Source: Christensenella sp. UBA4263 (GTDB taxonomy: Bacteria; Bacillota; Clostridia; Christensenellales; Aristaeellaceae). From it: DNA of 30,139 nt. Each line of letters starts with the position of its first letter. Position 1 is the first letter of the stretch. The stretch spans positions 1 through 30,139 of the forward strand of contig DGWH01000164.1 in the NCBI GenBank assembly GCA_002395225.1, given 5' to 3'. The notes under the pieces are model-generated. The model did no database searches. It saw nothing but the letters and a program-made list of their open reading frames with translations, and had not been told where the DNA came from. Position numbers and translations under genes: made by a program. Of this stretch, positions 1-7,898 are shown one piece after another.

Positions 1-536
1 TCTTTGGGGATCAGAAACCGGTCTATACGCCGGAGCAGTGGGAGCTCATTGCGAAGGGGTATAACGAGATGGGTGCGCTGGCAAAGGAAAAAGGCATGGT
101 GCTGACCTGTCACCATCACATGGGAACGGGCGTGCAGACGGTGGAGGAGATCGACCATTTCATGGAGGTCGTGGATCCGGAGCTGGTCTTCCTGCTGTTT
201 GACTCCGGTCATCTGACTTTTGCCGGAATTGATCCGGTTCCGGTGCTGAAAAAATACATCGGGCGCATCCGCCATGTTCATCTGAAGGATGTGCGTCTCA
301 AGGTGCGCGATCAGGCGCGGAAGGAGGGATGGTCCTTCCTGACGGCTGTCCGCAACGGCGTCTTTACGGTTCCGGGCGACGGCGATGTGGACTTTGCGCC
401 GATCTTTAAGATTCTTGAGGAAAGCGGCTATGAGGGATGGGTCGTTGTGGAGGCGGAGCAGGATCCGGCCAAGGCGAATCCCTTTGAATATGCGCTTAAG
501 GCGAGAAAATACATTCGGGAGAAGACCAGACTTTAA
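1..536 (+). CDS. IolE-like sugar-phosphate isomerase/dehydratase (5' end outside window)
   Basis: The reading frame is already open at base 3 and ends at TAA 534-536, so only the C-terminal ~177 residues are present. They show the xylose-isomerase-like TIM barrel pattern of inosose dehydratase IolE: CHHHMGTGVQT, FDSGHLTFAG, HVHLKDVR, then GVFTVPGDGDVDF and the closing EAEQDP. The His, Asp and Glu residues in these strands bind the divalent metal in the family. IolE dehydrates 2-keto-myo-inositol in inositol catabolism. The closing GDGxVDF and VVEAEQDP elements favour IolE over a generic AP-endonuclease-like isomerase, but no other inositol gene is visible, so the substrate is inferred. A terminator follows directly, making this the last gene of its operon. 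Confidence 0.8.
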   Translation, partial: FGDQKPVYTPEQWELIAKGYNEMGALAKEKGMVLTCHHHMGTGVQTVEEIDHFMEVVDPELVFLLFDSGHLTFAGIDPVPVLKKYIGRIRHVHLKDVRLKVRDQARKEGWSFLTAVRNGVFTVPGDGDVDFAPIFKILEESGYEGWVVVEAEQDPAKANPFEYALKARKYIREKTRL

Positions 537-542
537 TCGATC

Positions 543-581
543 AAAAGGCCCTGCCGCGGCGCGACAGGGCCTTTCCTTTTT
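543..581 (+). terminator. Rho-independent terminator of the IolE-like gene
   Basis: The arms AAAGGCCCTG and CAGGGCCTTT form a GC-rich stem around a loop of about 11 bases, followed by CCTTTTT. It starts 7 bases after the TAA stop. Confidence 0.85.
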
Positions 582-637
582 CATGCAGAGTCAGGGGCAT
601 AAAGCGAAAATCTGCGAATCACGGGGAGGCGGGCAAA

Positions 638-781
638 GTGAGCAAACACAGGACGGTGAACGGCCGTCTGCTTCAGATGAATAAACGCTATAAACAGCTG
701 AAAGAAAGTCAGAAGCAGAGAATCGGAGAGTGGATGAATGAGGCTTACCAGAGAATGCGAGAAAAAGCTGTCAAGGAGTGA
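638..781 (+). CDS. Small basic hypothetical protein (47 aa)
   Basis: This short ORF starts at GTG 638, 7 bases after a strong GGGGAGG ribosome binding site, and stops at TGA 779-781. The product is basic and helix-prone, rich in Lys, Arg and Gln, with no membrane segment or cysteine pair. I do not recognise a family. Its last 44 bases overlap the start of the next small ORF in another frame, an arrangement that fits translational coupling. The good ribosome binding site is the main reason to believe it is real; the short length is the main reason for doubt. Confidence 0.45.
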   Translation: MSKHRTVNGRLLQMNKRYKQLKESQKQRIGEWMNEAYQRMREKAVKE

Positions 782-965
782 GGCACTGGAGTATGTTTTG
801 AGACGTATTGAAGAGGCGAATATCTGGATTCCGGAACATGAGGTCAAAATGCGGTACGGTGCAAAAGTGAATCGGCTCAACAGACGCCGTTCCCGAAAAC
901 AGAAGAAAACGGATTCGGAGGCAGTCTCTCCTGAGTCAAAGGATGAAGGAAATCCGGAAAAGTGA
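738..965 (+). CDS. Small basic hypothetical protein (75 aa)
   Basis: The ORF overlaps the 3' end of the preceding 47-codon ORF by 44 bases in a different frame. A weak GGAGAG lies upstream of the ATG at 738. The first half is helical (RSEALEYVLRRIEEANIWIP), the middle is strongly basic (RLNRRRSRKQKK), and the tail is acidic and low in complexity. The basic patch could bind nucleic acid, but no family is recognised. The true start could lie further in, because the first ~12 codons overlap coding sequence of the previous ORF. Confidence 0.4.
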   Translation: MRLTRECEKKLSRSEALEYVLRRIEEANIWIPEHEVKMRYGAKVNRLNRRRSRKQKKTDSEAVSPESKDEGNPEK

Positions 966-1018
966 TTTCGATCTTCCCGTGAAATTTGAAAAATGAACAC
1001 AAAAGTCCCCTGCCTGAC

Positions 1019-1047
1019 TTGAACAGAATGAATAAAATGCCTATAAT
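1019..1047 (+). promoter_or_regulatory. Sigma-A-type promoter of the diguanylate cyclase gene
   Basis: TTGAAC (1019-1024), a 17-base spacer and TATAAT (1042-1047) form a near-perfect vegetative promoter. The expected start of transcription is about 70 bases before the ATG at 1123. Confidence 0.8.
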
Positions 1048-1122
1048 ACAATCAGGGTTAAATTAAGCGGGAACCGTGCGGAGAATGTGAATCAGACAGC
1101 CTAAGAGCGGGAGAGTAGAACA

Positions 1123-2607
1123 ATGTCTTTAAAACCGAAATTTTCGCTGAAGAAGAAACTGGTGTTATTGATCACGTTCATCATCATTATGCTGAGTATG
1201 CTGGCAGGTCTGTTCAGTTACAAGGGAATCAATGATGTGACAAAAACCATGTATCTGAGCCGATCCAAAGAAGCTTCGGCGACAATTGCCGCCCTGCTTG
1301 AACCGGAGATGGTTCAGCGGGTGAAACAGCAGGTGCTGGATATCTTCTATGCTGCGGAAGATCGGGTAAGCACGGAAGATTGGGGCAGTCCGGAATTTGA
1401 TGCCTATCTGGATAAATATGCCGCGATTGAGAATTCGGATGACTTTAAGACCATCCAAAGACAGCTTCGTCTGGTACAGGACAACAACAATCTGAAGTGT
1501 GCGTATCTGGTCTGGTTTGATCTGAAGACGGAATCGACCATCTATCTGGCAGATGGCAGTTACGGGGATGAAAACAGCAGACCGGGCTGCTTTGATGCCA
1601 TCATGTATGATGTGGACCGTGAGGCCATGCGGAATCCGGTAGAGGGAATCGCCCCGGATGTGACCAACACGGAGGAATATGGATGGGTTGTTGCGGCAGG
1701 AAGCCCGATCTTTCTAAACGGGGAACTGGTTGTTTTTGGCGCGGCGGAACTCTCGATGAATAAGGTCATGGAACAGAGAAATCAGTTCCTGTTTCTGGTC
1801 ATTGCCTCTTTGCTGCTGCTGGCGGTCGTCTTCATTATTCTCGGGATTGTTCTGATTGACCGGACCATTATCCAGCCGATCAATAAGCTTTCAGATACCT
1901 CGGAGAAGTACTGGAGAGAGGGATCTGCTTCGATTCGGAACGAGTTCTCCCAGCTGCAGATTCATACAGGGGATGAAATTGAAACGCTGTCCAACTCCAT
2001 GAAACAGATGGAGCAGAACATCAACGAGCAATTTACGAAAATCCTGGATACAACACAGAAACTGATTGTTACGCAGGAGCATGCGGCGGAGATGGACCGG
2101 ATTGCGAATGTGGATGCGCTGACAAAAGTCCGAAATAAGCGTGCCTATGATGAAAAGGTTGCTCAGCTGAGTGAGGGAATCCGAAACGGCGAGGTTTCGA
2201 CGTTCGGAATTGCCATGATTGACCTGAATAATCTGAAGCCGATTAATGATCACTATGGTCATGACAAGGGCGATATTGCCATCCAGAGGCTTTGCCGGAT
2301 GATCTGTTCGACGTTTAAACACTCCGCGGTGTTCCGGATTGGCGGAGATGAATTCTCGGTCGTGATGGAAGGGGACGATCTGGAGGTCGCGCCGACACTG
2401 ATTCATCAGCTGATGGATGAATGGAAACAGAAGCGGAATGATGCGAGCCTCCAGCCCTGGGAACAGACCAGTGCGGCAATCGGCTATGCGGTGTACCAGG
2501 AGGGGGACACGGTAGAGACGGTCTTTAAGCGGGCGGACAATGCGATGTATGAACAGAAAACCAGAATGAAGGCTGAAATGGCACAAAGCCCGCGCAGGGA
2601 AGCATAG
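1123..2607 (+). CDS. Membrane-bound diguanylate cyclase (sensor-HAMP-GGDEF)
   Basis: The 494-residue protein has a cytoplasmic basic start, TM1 (about 12-31), an extracytoplasmic sensor region of ~190 residues that resembles a Cache-type ligand domain, TM2 (about 222-245), a HAMP-like linker and coiled coil (to ~320), and a C-terminal GGDEF domain. The catalytic motif RIGGDEF is intact (GGDEF at 407-411), as are the substrate-loop pattern DLNNLKPIND and YGHDKGD. The expected reaction is 2 GTP to cyclic di-GMP, driven by an extracellular signal. The four residues where the inhibitory RxxD I-site normally lies (398-401) read FKHS, so classical product inhibition is probably absent. GGAGAG lies upstream of the ATG. 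The gene has its own strong promoter and appears monocistronic or joined to the small zinc-ribbon gene 80 bases downstream. Confidence 0.92.
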   Translation: MSLKPKFSLKKKLVLLITFIIIMLSMLAGLFSYKGINDVTKTMYLSRSKEASATIAALLEPEMVQRVKQQVLDIFYAAEDRVSTEDWGSPEFDAYLDKYAAIENSDDFKTIQRQLRLVQDNNNLKCAYLVWFDLKTESTIYLADGSYGDENSRPGCFDAIMYDVDREAMRNPVEGIAPDVTNTEEYGWVVAAGSPIFLNGELVVFGAAELSMNKVMEQRNQFLFLVIASLLLLAVVFIILGIVLIDRTIIQPINKLSDTSEKYWREGSASIRNEFSQLQIHTGDEIETLSNSMKQMEQNINEQFTKILDTTQKLIVTQEHAAEMDRIANVDALTKVRNKRAYDEKVAQLSEGIRNGEVSTFGIAMIDLNNLKPINDHYGHDKGDIAIQRLCRMICSTFKHSAVFRIGGDEFSVVMEGDDLEVAPTLIHQLMDEWKQKRNDASLQPWEQTSAAIGYAVYQEGDTVETVFKRADNAMYEQKTRMKAEMAQSPRREA

Positions 2608-2687
2608 GGTGGTATTCCCGTATGACTGCCGGAAAATGGAAAGCAGGTTTTCCATCCGCCGCATGACCATCAGGAAGGGGCGAGGAC

Positions 2688-2951
2688 ATGGCTCCCAGGA
2701 TGAAGGTGTGCGCAAACTGCAGGAATACCTATATCAGGGGTGACCGGTATTGTCGCTATTGCGGCGCACCAATGGGAAAACCGGACTACATTGAGGAGGA
2801 CTTTGCGACCATTTACGGACCTCCGCCGGTTGAACGGGTACATCAATGCAGGAAGTGCGGCTTTCAATGGACAACCTGCAGCATGATGGATGATGAACGG
2901 TGGTGCCCTGAGTGCGGCGGCGATGCGCCGGTGGTTTCCGGGAAACGGTGA
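2688..2951 (+). CDS. Small double zinc-ribbon protein (87 aa)
   Basis: Four CxxC pairs form two predicted zinc ribbons: C8/C11 with C22/C25, and C54/C57 with C73/C76. A ~28-residue acidic/proline linker separates them. There is no membrane segment and no other domain. A GGGGCGAGG ribosome binding site precedes the ATG at 2688; an in-frame ATG at 2700 is an alternative. Such proteins usually bind nucleic acid or a protein partner, but no specific role can be assigned. It lies 80 bases downstream of the diguanylate cyclase on the same strand, with no terminator seen between them. Confidence 0.75.
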   Translation: MAPRMKVCANCRNTYIRGDRYCRYCGAPMGKPDYIEEDFATIYGPPPVERVHQCRKCGFQWTTCSMMDDERWCPECGGDAPVVSGKR

Positions 2952-3107
2952 ATTCCATGAAGCCGGGGATTCGGGACAGAATCAGGAAGTCGGATTTTAA
3001 ACCGTGAACGACCGGACAAGATGAGGAAGCTGAGCTATATCAGCAGCCCGATCGGAGGCATTGCACCGCGGCTCAGGCGAAAGAACGACCTTGAGGAGGG
3101 ATTTCTT

Positions 3108-3935
3108 ATGACAGAACCGGAAATGGAATTTACCGCAGAGGAGCAAAAGCTGGAAACTGAGAAAACCGTTGATTCAGCACTGGCAGCAATGGTCGTCCGG
3201 CTGGAAAGGTATATTGTGCCGCTGATCAACGAACTGTTTGGGGAAAGCTTTCCGGACAATGCAAAAATCAGAATACTCAACAGGAAGCATATTCGTTCAC
3301 GGATGGAGGGTTCTTTCCGGAGAGGGAATACGGATGTCATTATTGCGGTAGCTGAGGCGCTCCGGGACGAAGCTCTGCGATTGTATCATTTTACCTGTGA
3401 GCCATGGTTTGACAATTCGGCCGTCGTTCGGTGCGCTGAACACGGCTATGTGATCGCAGAGGAGAATGCGAAGATGACACCAGAAGAGATAATCATAACC
3501 ATTCCAAATTCAGGAATCATCTTTCTGCGTCCGGATGACCGCATTCCAAAAAAATACACGGTTAACAGCGAGTTTCCTCAGCGGAGTGGAATGTCTTACG
3601 GTATTCCGACGTTGCAGATGAAAGACTATTCCATTGATAGGCTGTTTGAACGAAAACTCCTGATTCTGATTCCGTTTTATTTCTTCCGGTACGTGAATGA
3701 ATTTGAGAAAATCGATTCAAATGAAGAGCTTCTCGGCAAAATGGAAAATGAAGTGATCGATATAAATACGCGCCTGGAAGCGATGAAGGCGAAAAAAGAA
3801 CTTACAGCGGTTCAGAAACAGGTTGTGCAGGAGCTGCTTTTACGGGTGACAGACAGTCTGACAGAAAACTATCGGAATGTCCGAAAAATGGTGGATACAG
3901 GGATGAGCGGATACAGCATGAACAAAAGCAGATGA
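3108..3935 (+). CDS. Rpn/PD-(D/E)XK-like nuclease-family protein, active site altered
   Basis: The frame is open from 3021, but the start is set at ATG 3108 because GAGGAGGG lies 7 bases before it, giving 275 residues. The order of elements (IVPLINELFGE, a TDV strand, the YHFTCEPWFDNS strand, R..EHGYVIA, IIFLR, and a late LLILIPFYFFRYVNEFE segment before a charged helical tail) matches, from memory, the Rpn/transposase-like PD-(D/E)XK nuclease families common in Clostridia. Those relatives usually read HLECQS where this one reads HFTCEP (94-99), so the ExQ pair seems replaced by TxE. This suggests a lost or altered catalytic site. A decayed relative lies at 6740-6891. Family assignment is by pattern only. 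Confidence 0.6.
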   Translation: MTEPEMEFTAEEQKLETEKTVDSALAAMVVRLERYIVPLINELFGESFPDNAKIRILNRKHIRSRMEGSFRRGNTDVIIAVAEALRDEALRLYHFTCEPWFDNSAVVRCAEHGYVIAEENAKMTPEEIIITIPNSGIIFLRPDDRIPKKYTVNSEFPQRSGMSYGIPTLQMKDYSIDRLFERKLLILIPFYFFRYVNEFEKIDSNEELLGKMENEVIDINTRLEAMKAKKELTAVQKQVVQELLLRVTDSLTENYRNVRKMVDTGMSGYSMNKSR

Positions 3936-4042
3936 GATGCTGAAAGAGGGGCGGATCACGCGTTTCTGACCGTAAAAGACAGGCTCGAATAACTGGCGAA
4001 AAGGCTCTTTTCAGGGGAATGTGCCGATTAATACCATAAGAG

Positions 4043-4082
4043 GCCGCTCAACGGAACATGAGGTTACGGTGAGCGGCTTTTG
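4043..4082 (+). terminator. Rho-independent terminator after the Rpn-like gene
   Basis: GCCGCTCA (4043-4050) pairs perfectly with TGAGCGGC (4070-4077), followed by TTTT. It lies about 110 bases after the Rpn-like gene and before the next gene. Confidence 0.75.
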
Positions 4083-4139
4083 CATATGAATGTCAAAATA
4101 AAAGGAAAACGTTAAATGATCGCGGAGGAGGCAGAGAAT

Positions 4140-5645
4140 ATGTCTTTAGGCAACAATCAATTCCCTGCTGATGGGATGTTTCCTGATGAGTTTGATAAAC
4201 TGTATGGGTCAGTCTGGCTGTTAGAGAACATTGCCAGGGAATGCGGTTTGATGGTGGATCTGTATGAAGCGTTCGACGAATCGTTTTTGTTCCTGGATGA
4301 TGTGCTGACGCTGGCTATTTACCTTTATCTCGGCAAAGGAAGTTTGGATCGTGTGGCCCGCTGGCAGGACATCTACCGGACGCCGACATCCTCCGTTATG
4401 GATATGCCGTATATTTGCAGAATGATGCGGCGAATCAGAAATGACACCCGTCTGAAACTGATCCGGTACCGAATGCAATGGCTGTCTGAAAGCGACGACG
4501 GCGATGGTGAGACAGAAGCCGGGACAGGGCTCGGGAAATGTCTTCTGAACATTCACTGGTGTGAAAGTGAACAGAGCGATGAAGAGATGGATATAACGGA
4601 AATGACGGGGTATTCAGAAAAGACACATGAACCGTTCTACTATCGAGCCTTTGAAAGGCCCAGACTGTGTTACGTTAATCTGAGAGAGGCGATTGATGAA
4701 CTGAATGACCTTGGGGTAAAGGATGTGCTGGCTGTTACAGGACGCGGCCGTCCGCCGTGTGATCCTGTTCCGATCTTTGTTGGGGCGGATATTCCGTTTA
4801 TTATTCGAACCGATGTAAGCCGCGATCCAGTTTCAGAAGTACTTTTGAACAGGATAAAGTATAACGCGATCGGGCTGCCCGTCAATCTTCAGTACGATCA
4901 ATCCCGAAAGATGTATTGCGGACAGTTTGATGTTTCCGGCTGTGAACTGCAGCTGACGGACGGAGAAACGGTAAAGATTGATTCCTTAAAAGTGAACGTT
5001 TTTCTCGATGTTCAAGGCCGATTGCCTGCCCTGCAAAAGCTCTCTGAAAGAATCCGGAAAGAAGCGGATGAGATTGAACGTGTATTACAGAAAGGTGTTC
5101 TTCCTGAAAATATAGACCGGGTGAATTTTCTGTAAACTTATCATAAACTGGTTTATGACAGGAAAGAGAAAACGATTCATGTTGTTCAGGCAGAGGAAAA
5201 AATCGCCAGGGCAGAATCGCAATGCGGATACACGGCTTCGCTCATGTACAAGACGGACCTTGATGCAAAAGAGGCTTTTGAACTGGCAAAGGCCCGTGAT
5301 GGATGGGAAATGTATACGTTTGATGAACCGGACTGGGATGAGCGGGAGGAGTACCCTGATGTAAGCAGCCGAAGGTTTATAGAGTTTTGCGGTGCAGTTC
5401 TGTATTCCAGAATACGTGAGGTATGGAGGAATACCATGCTGAATGTTGGATACGGTTCTCCGATCGAGGCACTGGATGAAATGAATTCGATAAAATACAT
5501 CAGCCGGCTCGAAAGAATGGCCCCGTTTACAAGTGAACAGGGGCAGATTTGTCTATATCTGGGGATTGAGCCGCCGGAGGACTGCATTCCCCAATCCATG
5601 AGGCGCGCCATGAAATGGATCAGAGAAAATGGAAGGAAATCATAG
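4140..5645 (+). pseudogene. Transposase-like gene (IS4/IS1634-type) broken by an in-frame TAA
   Basis: The start is set at ATG 4140, about 10 bases after GGAGGAGG; an in-frame ATG at 4116 lacks such a site. The frame reads to TAA at 5133-5135, then continues open in the same frame for 170 more codons to 5645, so one nonsense change splits a ~500-residue protein. The N-terminal part (YGSVWLLENIARECGL, DVLTLAIYLYLGKGSLDR, W.DIYRTP) and the C-terminal part (RRFIEFCGAVLYSRIREVW) resemble the ends of IS1634/IS4-like transposases of Clostridia. The usual catalytic stretch 'VMDRG' appears here as AVTGRG, so the second Asp of the DDE triad also seems lost. No flanking inverted repeats were recognised. 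It may be a dead element or a domesticated copy that later broke. The family assignment is by pattern and is moderately sure. Confidence 0.6.
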
Positions 5646-6723
5646 GGAAAAGACAGGAAACAGGGAGATATTGCAGTTGAAACGCGTTCAGCTGGAGACG
5701 GTTGCCGGACATCGCAACCGTCTCAGGACAACGCCGCATCTTCGCTGGCTGTTTTTTGAGATCACAAACTGCTGCAACCTTTCCTGCAGGCATTGCGGAA
5801 GCAATTGTGTTTCAGACGGAGTGCAGCTGAAAATGGAGGATGTGGCCAAAGTGCTGGATTCTGTCCGGTCTGAGCACCCGGTGATCTGTTTAACCGGCGG
5901 CGAGCCGATGCTCCATCCGGATCTGTATCAAATCGCAGAATGTGTTCGGGAACGGGGATTTCTCTGGGGAATGACCACCAATGCAACCCTGATTGATGAC
6001 ACGGCTGCAGCGAGGCTGAGGGAGACGGGACTGACCACGGTATCCGTGAGCCTGGACGGACTGGAGCGCTCGCATGATTTGCTGAGGGGACAAAAAGGCG
6101 CCTGGCGCCGCGCGGTTCGCGGAGTCTGTGCCCTGCAGAATGCCGGACTGAAACCGCAGATAACGACGGTGTTTCATCGCGGCAATTTCAGTGAAATGGA
6201 GGCCATGTATGCGTTTCTGTGCGGCCTGGGAATTGAAAGCTGGCGGCCAATCAATATAGAGCCGATCGGACGCGCCTGCGAGTCCCGGGATCTTCTTCTG
6301 AGTCCGGCGCAGTTACACGCGCTGCTTTCGTTTATTCGGGAAAAGCGCTTTGATCATGACGGCAAAATGGAGGTCACGTTCGGCTGTTCGCATTATCTGG
6401 GACTGGAGAATGAGCGAATGGTCCGGGATCATTATTTTCTGTGCGGCGCCGGAATTCTGACAGCCGGTGTGCGGTGCAATGGCGATATCTGCGCATGCCT
6501 GGATGTTGAAAACAGAAAAGAACTGGTTCAGGGAAACATCCGGACAGATGATTTTTTGGAGGTGTGGCAAAACAGATTTAAGGCTTTCCGGCGGGACCGG
6601 ACAACGGATTGTACCAGATGCGTGGAATGCGAGGAACGCCTTTGCTGCGGAGGGGATTCCGCTCATACATGGGACTTTGCAAAGAACGAGCCTCTGCTGT
6701 GCTGGCGGGACATCAGACGGTGA
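5629..6723 (+). CDS. Radical SAM protein with SPASM domain
   Basis: The 364-residue protein has the radical SAM cluster motif CxxxCxxC at C49, C53 and C56, then LTGGEP (SAM binding) and VSLDGLE. Its C-terminal Cys-rich SPASM region reads FLCGAGILTAGVRCNG, CACLDV, CTRCVECEERLCCGG and a final LLCW, and should carry one or two further [4Fe-4S] clusters. Family members make radical modifications on peptides or proteins (thioether links, sulfatase maturation, PqqE- or AnSME-like chemistry) or act on small molecules. The ATG at 5629 overlaps the preceding decayed gene by 17 bases; a TTG at 5677 behind GGGAGA is an alternative start. No precursor peptide or partner maturation gene is evident nearby, so the substrate is unknown. 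It is the only apparently intact gene between two decayed ones. Confidence 0.85.
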   Translation: MEGNHREKTGNREILQLKRVQLETVAGHRNRLRTTPHLRWLFFEITNCCNLSCRHCGSNCVSDGVQLKMEDVAKVLDSVRSEHPVICLTGGEPMLHPDLYQIAECVRERGFLWGMTTNATLIDDTAAARLRETGLTTVSVSLDGLERSHDLLRGQKGAWRRAVRGVCALQNAGLKPQITTVFHRGNFSEMEAMYAFLCGLGIESWRPINIEPIGRACESRDLLLSPAQLHALLSFIREKRFDHDGKMEVTFGCSHYLGLENERMVRDHYFLCGAGILTAGVRCNGDICACLDVENRKELVQGNIRTDDFLEVWQNRFKAFRRDRTTDCTRCVECEERLCCGGDSAHTWDFAKNEPLLCWRDIRR

Positions 6724-6739
6724 GAGGGATGGACGGCGT

Positions 6740-6891
6740 GTGTGATCATCTGCCCGATGTCGAATGAATTGAGCAGGGATATTCGGATGAAGATCTACCC
6801 GACAAGCTGGAAAATGAAGAGATTGATCCCGTCCATGCGCCTTGAAGGGATGAAAACAGGAGATGAAATCATGGCATCCAGGGGCCGGTGA
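6740..6891 (+). pseudogene. Relic of a second Rpn-like gene (C-terminal fragment, frameshifted)
   Basis: Three short peptides in alternating frames line up in order with the tail of the Rpn-like protein encoded at 3108-3935. CPMSNELSRDI matches the PFYFFRYVNEFEK segment, SDEDLPDKLENEEID matches SNEELLGKMENEVID, and RLEGMKTGDEIMA matches RLEAMKAKKELTA. At least two frameshifts separate them. The DNA is also visibly similar, for example GGAAAATGAAG and GCGCCT(T/G)GAAG are shared. No N-terminal part was found. A 44-codon ORF (6757-6891) runs through the fragment, but I interpret it as a by-product of the relic. Confidence 0.55.
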
Positions 6892-6917
6892 GCCCACGGG
6901 AAAAGGAGGGAGAAGAA

Positions 6918-7793
6918 TTGGATAAATACTGGCTTGATATTTGCATCACTGCGGGTGAGCTTCTGTACGGGGAGTATCCCATTTCAGTTCTCCAGGAACT
7001 CTACGCCACGAAAGGCGAAAGGATCAGTAAGTAGCAGATTGTGGAATCCTTCGACAACGGATCCATGATGGTCTGTGACGGAGAGATGGTCAGCCCCATG
7101 GTCGTGACAGACTGGGAGATGCTGAAGCTGTTCAGGGAGGCCGATGCCAGGGGCAACCCTTACGCCTCCCTTCATCTCGACCCGACTGAGCTTCAGGTAC
7201 TTCGGAAAGAGAACGCCGTCATCAGGGATCAGCCGTACTGGATTCCGACTTCAAAGCAGGTCGAGGAACTGGTGGAGAATGGGTATATTCGATCTGCGGG
7301 AATGGAGAAGCTGGAGAATAAGATCAGGTCGGCCGGCGGTGACCCGGAATGTCTGAAAGGACTCTGGGCTCTTGTATCCGCGGGGAAGGTTGAAGTAACG
7401 GACGCTATCGGCGTGGTCCTGAGCGGGATCAGCGATGGAGGAGCAAAGACGCCGACCTTTGAAGAACTGAGCGCTGTGATGCCGTTGGTGAATGCGTTCC
7501 TCAACAACATCAACAACAGAAGGCGGAAGGGCTGGCCGCCGACTGAACTGACAAAGAGGATGCCGAGACGACAGGGGATGCCTACCTTAGTGCCGGGATC
7601 AGTACATGCGGCAGAAATGATGAAAGAAGCGGAACCGATGATGAGGCCTATGGACGCGAATGTGGACTACAGTTCCATCGACTCATTTGCCACGGTAGGT
7701 CCCTATGGTGAACGACGGATTGTGAAGGTCGGCAGGAACGATCCCTGCCCGTGTGGAAGCGGGAAGAAGTACAAATATTGCCACGGGAGATGA
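6918..7793 (+). pseudogene. SEC-C zinc-motif protein gene interrupted by an in-frame TAG
   Basis: A TTG start at 6918 follows AAAAGGAGGGAG and opens a frame encoding LDKYWLDICITAGELLYGEY, which stops at TAG 7032-7034 after 38 codons. The same frame then continues to 7793. A GTG at 7041, just after the stop, could start a 250-residue product, but no ribosome binding site stands out there. The C-terminus ends in VGRNDPCPCGSGKKYKYCHG, a textbook SEC-C zinc-binding motif (CPCGSGKKYKxCH) as found at the SecA C-terminus. The central region is helical and not recognised. The long N-terminal extension with a good ribosome binding site suggests a ~291-residue ancestor, so this is either a fresh pseudogene or a shortened protein from the GTG. 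Confidence 0.65.
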
Positions 7794-7807
7794 CTTCTCA
7801 TCATAAG

Positions 7808-7859
7808 GGGAAAACAAAAGGCTCACGCAATTAGCTGTTTTCAGATAATTGCGTGAGCC
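7808..7859 (-). terminator. Rho-independent terminator of the minus-strand phosphodiesterase gene
   Basis: A perfect 14-bp stem (GGCTCACGCAATTA, 7820-7833, with its complement at 7846-7859) is followed on the minus strand by TTTTGTTTT. It lies about 40 bases past the minus-strand gene's stop and could also stop read-through from the SEC-C gene. Confidence 0.85.
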
Positions 7860-7898
7860 GATAATGCTCAAATGAAGTGCGGATTAACCGCTGCTGCG

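Noticed and set aside
6757..6891. 44-codon ORF downstream of the radical SAM gene as a possible precursor peptide
   Set aside because: Parts of it and of a neighbouring frame align in order with the tail of the Rpn-like protein, so it is better explained as a relic; it also lacks Cys and has no good ribosome binding site.
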